Below, piece after piece: positions 21,001-36,000 of a stretch of 64,000 bases of DNA; within the stretch, counting starts at the first letter, position 1; each line of letters starts with the position of its first letter. Made by a program: the position numbers and the translations under genes. Origin of the DNA: Symsagittifera roscoffensis (taxonomy: Eukaryota; Xenacoelomorpha; Acoela; Convolutidae). Under the pieces are notes generated by a model. It made no database searches, was not told the DNA's origin, and worked only from the letters and a program-made list of their open reading frames with translations. The stretch lies in assembly GCF_963678635.1 (NCBI RefSeq), contig NC_087064.1, positions 5,306,411-5,370,410 of the forward strand, given 5' to 3'.

Positions 21001-24000
21001 GCAAATTTGCGAAGCTCTGCTTCGCCTCTGCGTTAAAATATGCCGATTTGTTTTACATGATGAATTCACAATTGGAAGGTGAAAAGCACGCAATCGGTCT
21101 GATAGGTGTTGCTAGTTCCGAGACTCAAACTTTTTATGAAAACACGTATTATCTTCAAAACACACTGAAAGAGAATTTTTGCAAAATGATGCAAAACTTG
21201 CAATAGAACGAATTCTGCCAATTCATTTTGTGGGACGAATTTTGCAGTAGGGTGAAAATTATGCCAGCTCCAACTAGGATGTTCAGCTGTGTATTAAGTC
21301 CTTGATTTAAGTTTGCAACAAATAGTTGTGACGTCACATCATCTGTTCAATGACATCTATCTGAAGTGGCATACCTGACACATTGCTGTTGGGACTGTAG
21401 AGAGCGGCTGGAACCCCCATCTGAGGGGGGTTCTCCTGGGAGGTCCTCTGGTGCATCATCTGCAGGTTCAAAGCGGTCGGCGACTGGATCGTAGGCACTT
21501 CGTGGAACCCTGTAAAATCTTATTTATTGTAAACACAAAGCATACGACATGACGTGCGGTAAATTACTGGGGTAAAAAAGCGGGGACTGAAAAAAAATAA
21601 AACCTAAAAATCATAATTTGGTGCGATTACTGAAAAGTTTATATAATAGTTTTTACTCTCTTATTATTCGAATGAACTATTTACTATTTTGCTGCAATAT
21701 TCATAGTTTTATATAGTGTTTGGAAAAAAATTCTGCAAGGCAAGATATCTTAGATTTCGATACACGAAAAAGTGTAATGCGCTCGAAAATTATAACGTAT
21801 CTAACTAAAACATTCTTCAAATAATATTGTAGGGTGAAGTTCAGATTATACTTATTTTTGACAAATGCAAAACAAAAAAATACAATTAAATGATTTTAAA
21901 GACAAAACTCAATCTGAGTTTCTGATATCACTTTTGTTTATTAATTACAATGTCATCAAGTTTAAATTGCTGTGTGAAACTGGCTAACCTTTAGGGTAAT
22001 TTGCTGCACCTGCACTAATAGTCGCAGGCAGGGGCGAGTTCCCCCCTGCCTGGGCAGTCATGAACGCGCTTCGACCCAGTTGGGGGAAATTGCTACCGGA
22101 AGATAGAGGGTACGGGTGTTGTTGTTGGTGTTGCATGAGACTAGGAGGGGGGTTGAGTTTGTGACTGGAGAAGCCTTGGGGGGACATCTTCTGGGGGTCT
22201 GGCATCATGGGCTGATATTGGGTGACTCCATGGTAGCCGTTGGGTTGCGAGTAGGAAGGGGGTTGGTAGTATGTTATTCCTGAAGAGTTAAAATTTGGTT
22301 AAAAACTGGTTAAGAATTTGGTCAAAGTTAAGAAAAATCATTTTCACGTTAAAGAGCCGATTTTTTCAAATAAAATTTTCATATTTCATTTTCAAGTTAT
22401 TGGCTGCAAAAAGAACCATGTAGTTAGTGCAGTAATGTCAAAACATAGACCGATATACAACAAATGTTGAGCAAGAGAACCCAAAAAAAATATTAAACTA
22501 GAAAAAATCAAAGTGGTAAGAAAACATATGCAACGTTCATTTACTATGGAACGTTCATTAAATATGGAGCGTTCAAAAACCAATGGAACATCCAGGTAGT
22601 AAAAAATTATGCAATAAAAGGTTATACCCTTGATGCAATAAAGGTTATGACTAAATCGTTTTTTTTGTCACGTTGAAAGATCTGTCTTTTTTGTCTTCTA
22701 AGGTCACTGACCGTTTTGACTTGTGACCGTGTCACTTGGCGGTGACTTGCGCAGTGCGTCCTGTTCTATTTGTTTCACCTCCAGTCCGATGTTGTGGGGG
22801 TTGTTCATCCCGGGCGGCACCCCCTGCTGCGAGTGGCCCACCCAGAGGTCAGGGGGGTTGGAGTTGTTGAAGGTCTGCAGGGTCTGCATGGTGGAGCTCG
22901 TCTCGGCAGTTGGTATGAATTGCATTGGATTCAGTCTGCAAAAAAAAAACGAAGTTGTTGGTAAAGTTTTGCCAAAACACACTCAAAGTTGTAATAATTA
23001 TTTTTATGCTATTTTTAAGTTTTTAAGTTGCAGCAGAACGCAAAAAACGCCAAGATTTGCGGCACTTAAAACACTAAATACGCGTTATAAACCAATTATT
23101 TGTGAAATTCTTCTTTTTTTTAAATTTTTTTTTGTTTCAAAATTCTGATCTTTTATTCTGAGAGCTCTTCTGAAAGATTAGGAGTCCTCTATATCTTAAT
23201 TGTGAATCATGTTTGACTTCCCTTATGTGCAAGAACAAAATCAAGTCCTAAGTTTGTTTTGTGGCTGCACGTTTATTAATTGCATTTTTTATTGTCGCCT
23301 TTTTTTTTAAGAAAAACTGGAATTTTTTCGAGATCATTTCCGACGTTTGTTTGCCGAAACGCTGAGCTAAAAGAACATCTGGGAACTTTGCCAAGCCTAA
23401 TCGACTTTCAACGCTGTTCCCAAAACATCCCGGACTATCTTAGAAGTGTGGGGCTTCTCAACCCCCTGGATCTTTGAAGCAAGCCTTCAAGAAACCAACC
23501 TATGTTTGCTTGTTGTCTTTGAGAACACGTGACACACCACAAAAGCGAGGATAAGGCAAATCACAATGAGAGATGCTCCGATGACTGCTGCGACGATAAT
23601 GTACACATGTTCACGTCTCAGCCCGATCTCCGATGAGTCACTTGGTCCGCCCCCGTTTGCATGATGTGAGTTGCCTCCACTTCCAGCGTAGGCTGAAAAC
23701 GCAGTTCTTTATAATATGTTTTTTTCTTTCGGTGGTATGTAAACCAACCGAAGTATCAATCAGCCGATGTGTTAAACAGCCGAAGTATCAACCAGCCAAT
23801 GTGTAAAACAGTTGAAGTATCAAACAGCCGATGTGTAAAACAGCCACAGCCGAAGTGTCGATCAGCAATTATATAACAGATACGAAAGTTATGCTAATTC
23901 ATTCATGTTGTAAATGTTCGGCTATAGCTTATACACTCCGCGCATTTTCGTTTGGTTTAAACTTCGGCTGGTTTATTTACTCTCCTTTTTTCAATTAGAG

Positions 24001-27000
24001 GCTTTGCAAAATCAGAAAAATTTCAGAAACAGTTTATAGATTACTTCACACCATTAAGCTTAACAATCAAATTAGACTGAAATTCAGATAAACTTTCAAA
24101 CCACCTTAACTGATCACAAGATCACAAATGTTTACATGAAAACAGTTTTCAGAGAATCCGCGTAACTTGGAAATCAGTCATGGTGCAACCCAATGCCAGT
24201 ACTCACCAACATTTCTATTGATGACACCTGAAAGTAACTTGGTTCAAGAATACTTAACCTCAAAAATTATATTTCAGGGTTTGTTCTGTTGTAAACATAT
24301 TCTGCAATGTTTGTTTTCAATTTCAAATCACAAATTTTTTCAACGTTTTTTTTGCACCAACCGCTCTCGTAGTGGGAACAAAACACTGCGTAAAGTGGAT
24401 TTTTTCTCCATCTGATGTTGATTCCTTCAGAAAAACTCATGAAGTTTTAGTCACGTATCATATTAAAGCTCTTTCAGTCGTAAACTGGATTATAAAACGA
24501 ATTTTTTCAAAAGTTTTCTCAGTATCATAAGAAGTGGATTATTTCTTTTCATTTCTACGTGAAATCTTTCCAGAAACTAGCTAATCATTATTGCGGGAAC
24601 TAATTGATCAATAAAATTTCAGGGTTTAGTTGCGGCAAGTTTCTTTTTTGCGGTTCATTTGCTGCAGGCTCAATCACATAATATTAAAAAATGAAAATTA
24701 AAATTTGATTTTGTTTTTTGATTTTTATCTATTTATTTTTTGCAAATGATAGCTATGGTCGGTATGGTCAGAGCTATATGATCTACTTAAGCTAACCGTG
24801 CTAGCTTTCCCGTATGGTTTTACTCAACTAAAAAGCTCATTTTGTATCTAGTATCAATGCCACTTAAGCAGTAATTGTTTTGCTTTTTTTCTCTTCTACT
24901 AAGTTGAGAAACTAATAATACCAGTTTCAGTTGTTCATGCTAGTTAGCCATAATTTGACTACTTGTATCAAGACAAAACCCTGAATTTCATGAATAATCT
25001 TAAAACACAGTTGATTTCGTTCTTGGTGAGCCAAAATTTGTATAAATTTCTAAAAAAAAAAACTCAAATCGTTTAGAAAAAATGATACAATTGGCCTTGC
25101 ATAACGCTTTTTTCAAACAAAAGGCATGCTTATACTTGGTTTGGAACATTTTTGAGCCGGATTTATATATTCAGCGTTGAAAATCTGGCATTTAAAGCAC
25201 GGTTACGATATCCCGAATTGACATGCTAGGAAATAGTTTCCAAACTCATAATTTCACATTGGTTGATCACCGGTTAAATATTTTAGAACTCAAAAAAGCT
25301 CAAGGCATGATACGTTTGAAGAGCAAAAAGATAATTTGGTGCCGCGACAATTCGGATAGAGGCACTTCTGTCAAATTGAAAAAAGGACATTTCAGCAAAA
25401 AATCAAGACGATTCGACCGGAGACATTTCAGCCAATTTATTATCACAGCAATATTTTTACATATTATCGAATAATAACGGCATTGACAAGAAACGAACGA
25501 TAGCTCCGGTGCGCTTAAGTTCGATACGAGAGCAATCAGCGTGTGACTCAGTGTTTGTCGCTAAACTAGATTGTTTCAGATGATTCTAACTGAAATTGGC
25601 TGAAACGTCTCAATTTTAATGTGGGTAGTGTACTTGAACGGAAAAGTCTCGAAGCAATTTTATCCAAGTTTTCCGTCTGGTTTTTTTGAACACGGAAAAT
25701 TCTGTTACAAATTTGTAATCTAAAATACCGAAATTGGTCTTAAATACGTCGAGTTTAAACATTCCAAAAACTGTTGATATCAGAGCAAAGCTTTAAATGG
25801 GCTCAAAGCTTTTTAGAATGTCTGAGTTGTTCGACATTAGAAAATTTTGATGGATTTCAAAAAGTGGCAACTTTTTGGAAACCATTTTTTAGGACTCAAT
25901 ATTTTTACCAGTCATAATTGCGCCTTGCATTGTATTATTTGGGAACAAAAGTTGTTTCAATTTAATTTGCAAAAATATCTGCGCCAGATGATGAAAAAAT
26001 TGTCTATGCGTCAAGTGAAAACTGACTGACTAAAACAAAGCATACCGAGCGTTAACTATTCTAAATTGGGAAAATTTAAACACCCATAGCATAACAAAGG
26101 GTGATCATAAGTAAATATTTTTTATTTGAACATTTTTTAGTTGAACTTAGCGTATTGATTGTTTTCAGGCATTTTTGCAACAGTTAGACTGTTAGTTAAA
26201 AGTCGAAACTGGTCTTAACAAAAAATAATACACAGCATTGAAGTTCCGTCGTTACTGTCTTCAATAAATGAAACAATAAATCATTTAAAGTTAGATAAAA
26301 CTGTTGATTCGCAAAGAAAACAGTCTTTATAAACGTTGTTCAATATTTAAAAAATATCGAGTTTTGGACCTCGATTAAAAGCCTCGTTCAAAGACTACAT
26401 GAAATTTTTTGGCTAAGTTTCTCGGATCTACTTAACAATTGACCCCTTTTAAGAAAAGGGGGCAATTGTTGAGTAGATTAAGTTGTCGTATTTGCGACCA
26501 ATTAGATTGCATCAGAATTCGAAAAAAAAATAGAAGGCTCTAGTGCTAATTTACTGCTTTTATTTAAAGAAGTTTTTTTATTTATTGTTCCGACTTTCGA
26601 TACGAAAGTAACGGAATATTTGTGCTCTGGGTGGGTTTTTTTTTTTCTTCAGACAAATTTCGACTTTTTAACTAGCCATTTTTGACGGAATTTTTTTATA
26701 TCATTCAAAAGTTATTGTTTTCTTGAGCTTAAATTTGAAAAGATATTTTACCTGTGATCATTTTTCGTAAAGCTATGGGGGTTCAAAGATTGCTATTTTG
26801 GCCAATTTAAGACAACTAACGCGCGATATGTTTCGCGCTATTAACGCGTAAGCGGAGGTTTAATCCGTCTTAGAAATTGTTCCAAATTGGTTTAAGGAAG
26901 CTTATTTGTCATAATTGATTTGTTACAAGGAGCGAAATCAATTCTTTTGTACTTTATATGGCGTGTAGGGGGATGATTTTCATAAAATGCTTCAAGTTTT

Positions 27001-30000
27001 AGAAAAAAAATTTTATTTTGTTTTTTACATATAATTTTTTCATGTAATTACTGCTCCATAAACCGTAAAAGGCAGTCGGAACATTCAAGGCTTCACCCTG
27101 ATACGAGCAGTCTTGTTTATTAAGTAGCTACCAAGTTATTTTTATTAAGTAGATATTAAGTAGATTACAGCATTTGTTTATTTATTAAGTGGATACCAAA
27201 GGGAGGGGGCAGTTGTTAAGTAGATCCAGTTTCTCGACTGGCGAGTGCCGCTTCTAATGTATTAGTGTGTTCATACCTCCTGTCTTCGTGGTCTTGATGT
27301 AGCTCCAGGGTCCAGTGCCCACAGCTGTCTTGGCCTGCACCTTGAAGTAGTAGATGGTACTCGGCTGCAGATCGGACACCTTGGTCTCCAACCACGGGCC
27401 CTCCACCGGCTCCATCGCCCAGTTCTTCTCTGCAAACGAGAACAGATCATAGCCAACAGATGGTCGAGAAACTCGAAAGGAACTCGAAAGAAAAACCAAA
27501 AATAAAGTTGATTGAAAGATTTTGAACTTTTTGAACCTTCGAACTTCGAATTTTTGAATTTCGAAAAAATATATATTTGAAATGTACAAAACTTACTTGA
27601 TTACATTTTCCTGGCAAAAGTACTGATTATTCAGTTTTTGCCCACCAGACTATTTTTGCAAAATCAATTTAATTTCTACGCAGTCGTGTTTTCCGAACCT
27701 AACAAACTAAGCTTCGAACCCCTTGTCTGAAGCAACCCCTTGTCTGAAAATTTTTCATTGTTTGAATACTTTTTTCAACAAATTTTAAATTGTACTGTGT
27801 ATTTGATTCTTTTTCAACAAACTTTAAATTGTACTATATATTTAGAAATATATATAAATTGTAAAATATATAAAATAAATATAAGCTTTATTTTAAAGCT
27901 TATAAATATATAAAATAAATATAAGCTTTAAAATATATAACTTGTACTATATATTTTAAAGAGTTGTGACTCACCGTCGAATCGTTGGCTGTATGATATG
28001 AGGTACCCTGTGATTTTCCCGTTTGGATTCAAGGGGGGCTTCCAGTTCAAAAGTGCTGTCAGAGCATTGTCTGCTTTTCTGCTGACCCGGAACTCTTCGG
28101 GTGGACCGCCGGGCACTGGAAACAGTCAAACATCATCATCACATCATCACATTGTCTTTTGTTCAACAAACAAAATGAATAAAAAGTGACCGCCGCAGTC
28201 GCGCCAACGTGTTGCGAGCTTGCCAACAGAGGGTAGGACTTAATACAAAATTTAGAGCGGCGACGCGCGCACAGCGCGCCCACTGGCGACCTTAAACCGG
28301 ACTGTTTTGTATTGGACTGTTTTTTTCCTCCATTACATGATTTTTCGGACTATTTTGTATTGGACTGTTTTGTATATGCACCATTTTAATACCGCAATTT
28401 GTTCAAGTGTGTTTTTCAGTTCAGTTTTATTAAAAACTAAGATCATTTTTCAATTTTGTCATTTGTTGAGTATCAAGTTAAAAATTTAAAATGAAAAAGT
28501 ATCGATAAACAGAAAAAAAATTGAAAAAGTTAAACAATATTAAGTGTTCTCAACGTAATAGATGATATCACATGTTGCTGTGTTTGTCAAATGTTTTTGT
28601 TTTTGTATCATATAAACTTTGAAAAAAGTTAGGCTCTTTTAGATATTTTAAAAGCCATTTTGTCACGATTATCTTGTCCTCCGTATATCACAGCCATTTC
28701 ATTCAGTGTCGTATGCTCATTGCTTAAAAGTAAGTGGGCTTGTTTTTGTTACCCGAAGCGAAAACGTTATGTGACTTTAAACTTAAAAAATTTTCAACAC
28801 GACATAAGACATTTTCATTCAAAGTCACAAAGAATCCTAACGTCTTCTCTTCGCGTAACAGAAGCAAAACAAAAGAATCTTATGTGGTGTTGAAAAGTTT
28901 TTAAAAATCACTGTTGATTTATATCAACTGTTATCTGGATTACCTACCATCTTCTTGAGTCTTTCCCGAGATCTGCAACCCCCAATCACTGCTCTTCTCA
29001 CCCCTAACCGCCCGAACATCGAACAAGTACTCGGTATTCGGCTTCAGATTTGAAAAGTAGTAATACGTGTTGCTCGTGTTCACGACAATGATTCGCTCTC
29101 GTATGTTGTTGTCTTCTATGATTCGAGGCATGCATCTGATTTGGAACACTTGACCTCTGGAGTAGTTGGCGTCGAAGCGAACACTAACTGAGTCTTCGGT
29201 CAAGGGCAGTGTCTTCAAGTTCGTAGGAGTTACAAGTGGTAACTCTAATGGTTCTGAAACAGTTTTTTTGCCATCGTTTCCATTTTTTACCTATGGGGGT
29301 AATTAGATTGCAATAAATTGTCCGCAAGTTGATAAAAATTTTACAAAATTTTTGGTTAAAATTTTTTTTATCGTTACACAAACTTTCTTGAAAGCTCTTC
29401 GTTTGACCTCAAAAATGGTTAGTCGTGTTTAATTTTCAACTATCTGTGTCTTAATAAAAATGGTAATTTACCAATGTTTGAGCCCGAAATCTGAACTTGA
29501 AATTGAAATGAACGAAAAAAGATAGCATTCAGCTAGTGCGATTATCAATCCTTAATTTAACTAAATTAAGAATCTGGTCTCTTTTCCAATTTCCCAACCA
29601 TTTTCCAAATGTTTATTACAGAACGAACATAAAATTGTTTAAAAACTGTTCATACGGCCATTTGCATGCGAAAAAACTTGCAAAAACTTGCAAAAAAAAA
29701 CTTCTCTTTTGCTAACGCTGACACGATTTATTGCTATTAAGAACATTAAAAGTCATTTCAAATACGTTTTCTTAAATTAAAATTCAGAGATCAAAATAAC
29801 TAGAAAAGAGCCAGAATCTGCTGTGGTTACTACTTACGTTTCACTCTGGTGTTGACGTTGATGTGGACTGCATTCGCATCTGACATCTTTGGACTGAAGT
29901 TCCACGCCAGCAGAGCACAGATGTATGTGGTGTCTGGTTCCAGGTCTGTGAAGGTGAAACTGAACTGTCTGCTGTCAACTACCTGGGCCATATCCCAAGG

Positions 30001-33000
30001 CAGTGTGTACAGTCTATTGCACTGCACTCTGTAATGTCGGATCTGAAACGGGTTCAGATAGGTTCAAATTTCTAGAATAAGTTCAAGTAGGTTCAAATTT
30101 CTAGAATAAGTTCAAGTAGGTTCAAATTTCTAGAATAAGTTCAAGTAGGTTCAAATTTCTAGAATAAGTTCAAGTAGGTTCAAATTTTTAGAATAGGTTC
30201 AGATAGTTTCAAATCTGGAATAGTTTTCCCGTACTAGGTACAAGTCCACGAATTAGAAACTGACTTTGAATGTCGTGGCGATAAAAAAATTTCAGGTGCA
30301 ATTTTGTGGTCAAAAGTCGCGCCGAAATCTAGAGAACGGATCCTGGTAAAATCTTATCACGTTTGAAATCAGGTTCAGGCAACCACTTTCTAGATTTAAT
30401 AACAACTTAAGGGTTCCTTTTAATTTTCTGGTCAAAAACTTTTGTCAGTTCTAAATTTTTTTAAATCCAATATTTTTGCCCGTTTTTTCATGGTGAACTA
30501 CTCCCATTTTTCAGATTAATTTTTTGGTTTCACTGCCAAGTGAAATTCTTTAGATTTTGATAAGGAGCTTAAAAAATTTTGGCAAGTTTTCCAAGTAAAA
30601 ACAAATTGTTGAATATAATACTGGAGCGCATGTATTTCAAGTGCCCCCTACCAGGGGCGGATATAGGGGAAGGGGGGAGGACACCCCCCTCCCTCAAGGA
30701 TTTGACCCCCTGACTACCCAAAAGGTTCCCCCTGTGGTACTATTTCAAAACCCTAATTGTTGGCTGGCTGACCCTAAAATTTTTCTAATGGCGCTTTTTG
30801 ATCAAAATTTGTCAAAAGTGTCTAAAAACGCGTTTTTTTCTTGTTTTTTTTTCCAAAAATTGTACCTTGGTGGAGTTGCTGTTCTTGGGGGGTCTCCACC
30901 TGAGTCCAATGCTGGTGTCAGTGATGACGTCGGTGAAGAACTCACACTTGCCAGGGATCGCGACTTCTAAAAAAACAAAGTAGAACAGTCACAGAACATT
31001 AAATTTGATGGTAAATGTTGGCAGTATCGACAATCATGAGCATCTTTATTGATCGTAAAAATTAAAATTGTAGGTTAATTAGATTTTTTGACATATTTTC
31101 CTCTTGTTTAAATTAGCAAAAAAACTTATTTTAGACTTCAAAATGGGCGCATTTTTTAATTAGTTTACATTCTTCATGTTCGTTGACCACAAAAATCATT
31201 GCGAAAATTTGGCATTAAAATGATAAAAGACCCGTTTTTGAAGAAATCGGACCGCCGCAATTTTTAGATTTAGTCTACTAGTATGTACATACGCACCTTC
31301 GTTATTTTTTTCTACTAAAACCAAAACGTTTTTGTCGTCCAAATATTCTCAATTTAAGGAGAGTGCGCGCAAAAAATGCCATTTTCAGTCAAAGTTTTCA
31401 GGAAAAACTGCCCGAGACTGATATTTTGTCCAATTTTTTTTAAACAAATAGTCAGTTACATTATTTCATTCAACCTTGAAAAAAGTTTTTTTATTGTTTG
31501 TTGAAAATATTCGTCGCTCTAAAGTACGCTCAACTGTTCTTAAAACTTAACACTCATTTTTATTTGAATTACGTACGATAGTTGGGAGCTCATTTCATCA
31601 GAGCTTCACTTAAATAAACAGACTAAAAAAACCCACATTATCAAATAAATTACTAACCAGGTAATTCATTTTCCATAGTCCTCCCTCTAATCCACGCAGA
31701 ATAAGGTCCAGTTCCGTTCTTATTGATTGCAGCTACTGACACTTCATACTCGGTGTCATTCTTCAGGCTTCCCAGCACCAGCTCAGAAGTCTCCGATCTG
31801 TCCAGCTCGCCAGTATCCAGTGCCGATATGTACCTTAACAGTTCTCGGTCTTGCAGTCGGTACTTTTCCAGTTTCGATTCGGACTGGCTTCTCTCGCGGT
31901 ATTTCACGTAGTAACCTAAATAAACCAAATTATTAAGAATAGTTTAATTATTTTATAAAAACTTTTATTTAGTTTTTTTGTTTATCGAATTTGGCTTCAA
32001 ATCGCTTTTTAGCATCCAATTAATTTAAGATCAATGGGAAGAAAAACATAGTATTTTACTTTATTTTTGAGCGAAATTAATTTCATCTACAAAATTGGCT
32101 GTGAAGATCTGGGATACATTAAGGGTCAAAACATTTCTTGTCTCATCAAGTTTTAATTTTGATTCAGTTTTTCTGTTCAAACTTTGTTAAACGTCAATTT
32201 TATACTGAAAATATTGGTCTATTCCAACAAAACCGCTGGCCAAATAGCCAAAAAACAATTGGCCTACCGGTGAGTTGACCGTTCCAGTCCTGCAGCAGAG
32301 GCGGTTTCCACTGAATTATCAGTCGGCTAACTGAGTCTGCAAACACCTTCACTTCAGTCGGTTCTCCCGAGGGCGAGTCGGCTAGAGTCTGCTCTCTGAT
32401 TGGCTCACAGTGAAATCCGAAGCCGTACTGATTTCTCGCTCGTACCATAAAGTTGTACCTAATAAGTATAAAAAAAACTTCAACTGATTAATCGCATCAA
32501 AGGTTTGACATTTGAAAAACTCAACGAAGAAAACTTAAATGCGAAGTTACTCAATTTGAAGCACCAGATTAGTACCAAAAACTTAAGGTAGTATAAAAAA
32601 TTTCACCTCGAAAACTCCTGCAATCCGACTGCCGTGAAATGATTAGTCGTAACTACACTAGTTCGCGAGAATCCATTCGCTGTGTTCTCCTCTCTGTACA
32701 AAACTTCGTAATCCAAAACTCCAAATCTTTTATCTAATTCGTCCCAGACCAGTTCAATTTGACGCGACGAAACGCTGTCGGCTTTCAGATTCTGAACCCG
32801 GTCGGGTTTCAGGACTTCGGGAAGAGTCGGGGAGCTGAGTGGGGCTGAAAAAGCGCCGTAACCTCCAGATATATCCAGTGCGCGAACTTTAAATGAGTAT
32901 GATGTTCGAGGCGTGAGGTCAGTTATGTTGACGGAAGTCTCACCCGGCCTCGTTTTCATCATCTTGAACCTAAAAGGTGAAAAACAACGAGTAAAATGTT

Positions 33001-36000
33001 TCCTCGCATAGAAAATTAATTTAGGTGGTCAGTTGCGTAGTTTTAGGATAAACAAGGGCAAAATTTTTAGGCATATACTAAAGCTGACACGTTCTGATGC
33101 AGTTTAAGAAATGAAAATTAATTTTAAATAGACTTTCATATTTTGAATTTCAGAAAAATCAAGGGGGGTTCTGGAAAAGAGCCTTTTTCTGAGTAGCCAA
33201 CCTGTTAGTTTGTGCAGCCGGCCAGTATCGTATTTCGTATCCCTGGATATTTATAGGCCTCAAAGGAGTCGGCTGATTCAAAGTGGTGCCTGTACTGTCA
33301 CTGTGGTAACCACCCATACCGCTCCCCCTCTCGACAACCGAGGGGGGTGTCCATCCTAGCTGGATGAATCTGCTGGATATTGTGAGAGCCAGAAGAGAGA
33401 CTGGCGCTTGTAGATTATTCAGAAGACCAACTGAGTAAGCTAAAACGTCAAAAAAAAATGAAACAATTTTAGAAGATCGTCCAATCGTCCAATTTTTTAA
33501 CTCGGTTTATTTTTACTGTGGCTCTATCACAATACGACTTGTGCTTTTAAAAAAAAATTTGCCGGCCAAATAAGTTTTTCCACTGTCTAGCAAAGCGCTA
33601 GAAAAACGGGCGAACGTTATTTTTGTCAGTCCGAAAAAATGAGATCTCAAAGTTTGTTTAAAAAAAAAATGCTGCTTCCTTTAATTTTCTATTTCCTAAA
33701 TAAAGATACACAATTAAAGCAGCAATTATGTTCCGTTTTTTGGAGCAATTTGCCATTGAGTTTGCAAAATTTGCAAAAGACCACAAAATTTACTCTTTAT
33801 TCAAATTTGCACTGTTTCTTGTCGTTTTCGAAAAAAAATAAATGAATTGACCGGGTTCTTTCAAAGAAATGTTACGTTGACTGAACCCGATCAGCATAAT
33901 ATTTTTTTTTGGAAAAAATAGATGAGAAAACGATAAGAAACAGTGCAAATTTGAAAAAAAAAACAGCTAAGATTTGTAGCTTTTCGCTCATTTTGCAAAC
34001 TCTTTTGGCAAATTGCACCAAAATATTTAGCACTATTGTCTCAAAAACAGTTTTTACTTTCCTATTAAAGATTTGCTTGACTTTATTTTGTACAGATCAC
34101 TCTATCTATGGACTACGGCCCCCCCTCTCGAGAAAAACCTAGATTCGTCAAAGATATAATCGATTTGCTTTTCTTAACAAAAAACATGAAAACCAATTTT
34201 TTCCTCCAAAATAATTTGTTTCCTATTCAATTTATAAAAGAGCCAAAAAATTGAGTTTTCGATTTTGGGAATGATGTGTATGAATTTATGAAGCTTGGGC
34301 GTTTTTTCATCGCACCCTGAATGTTCACCCGCTCACAATAATGTTCTCGGGTTAATTTTTAATTCTAACATAATTAAATAATCAAACAACCTAACAGGTC
34401 GTAATTTGTTCAACATTTTTTTTTAAATCCGGAAAAATTTTATCAGAATAAAAAGAAACATAAAACAAAATAGCGTTACAGACAAATTCATAGCGATGAG
34501 TCACTGTTTATTTTGATTGATTTTCAGTTAAAGCTGCAGTTAAATTTTTCTTTGCTTTCCCCTTAATCAGATTCTGATTGATACAAGTCTTTCAAATTTA
34601 GTTAGCAGTTAGGTCTTATGTTTTTTTTGTTCTGGAGTAACGAAAGTAACGGAATATTTGTGCTCGAGTTGTTTTTTTCTTCAGACAAATTTTGACTGTT
34701 TATTAAGCCATTTTTGGCGGAAGTTTTTGTATCATGCAAAAAGTATTGTTGCATTGAGCTTAAAGTTGGAATAAAATTTCACCTGTGATCATTTTTTGTA
34801 AAGTTATGGGGGTTTAAAGATTGCCATTTGGTCAATTTGGGACAATTAACGCGCGATATGTTTCGCGCTATTAACGCGTATGCGGAGATTTAATCCGTCT
34901 TATAAATCGTTTCAAATTGATTCAAGGAAACTTATGTGCCATAATTGATTTGTTAATGGCCAATTTGCAGTTTTGGCCAATTTGGGACAATTAACGCGCG
35001 ATATTTTTTGCGCTATTAACGCACATGTGATGACTTAACCCGTCTTAGAAATCATTCCAAATTGGTTGAAGCACGCAGAAAACGGAAAGTTTGTGCTCGG
35101 TGTGGTTTTTTTATTCAGTCAATTTTCACCGATCGAAGTAATAGTTTCCAACAAAAAATTTTCAAACCCCAGTGAAGATATTGACTTCAAATAAAAAAAG
35201 ATATTTTACCTCCAATTATTTTTTTTGTAAATTTCTGGGGGTTTGAAAATTGCCAAATTTGCCATGTTCTGGACTAAATTATGCGCGCTTCGAAGAGTTT
35301 ATTCATAAAGCTCAGAGCGTAACGCGAATTATTTATGCGTGACGAATTATCCCGCACAAGAAAATTGTTCCAAACTGAATTGAGGCTAGCTTATCGGTCA
35401 TATTATTTTCGTACGACTCAAAATTTTATACTTTGATATTGTCCAAAATGTATAGGTTTTCAATATTTTCGTTTCCCAAAAACTATTAGATATGAATTAA
35501 GGAACAGTCGGAACATTCAAGGCTTTGCCCTGATATGCGAGCAGTCTTGTTTGCTATCAGGAGAGAAATCTATCACTTTGATCGAAAAAAAAAAAACATT
35601 TTCATTTATTACATTTAATTTTTGGGTCTTATGCACTAAACGGCCCAAAGTCATTATTTCTACTTTTCTACAACTCTTGAGCTGAAATTATTGTGGATGA
35701 GTTTGATTGGCTAATTAGCCAATCAAATTCCAACGACATTACCCGCCATTTCAATTGAAATTTCAAGCAGACAAAATTATTAGCCGAAATGATAAAGAAA
35801 ATTGAATTTTGTTTTGTCAAGTTATTTTACTGAATTTTGCTTGTCTGGGCAAGGTTTCACAAGTGACTCAAAATTAATTTGATAATTTGACTCGAAGTTC
35901 CACTTTTTCGGCAATTTCGGCTAATATTTTTATCTGCTAGAAAAAATGATCGGAATGCCTGGCCGTGAACTTGAATTTGATTGGCTCAAATTACCCAATC

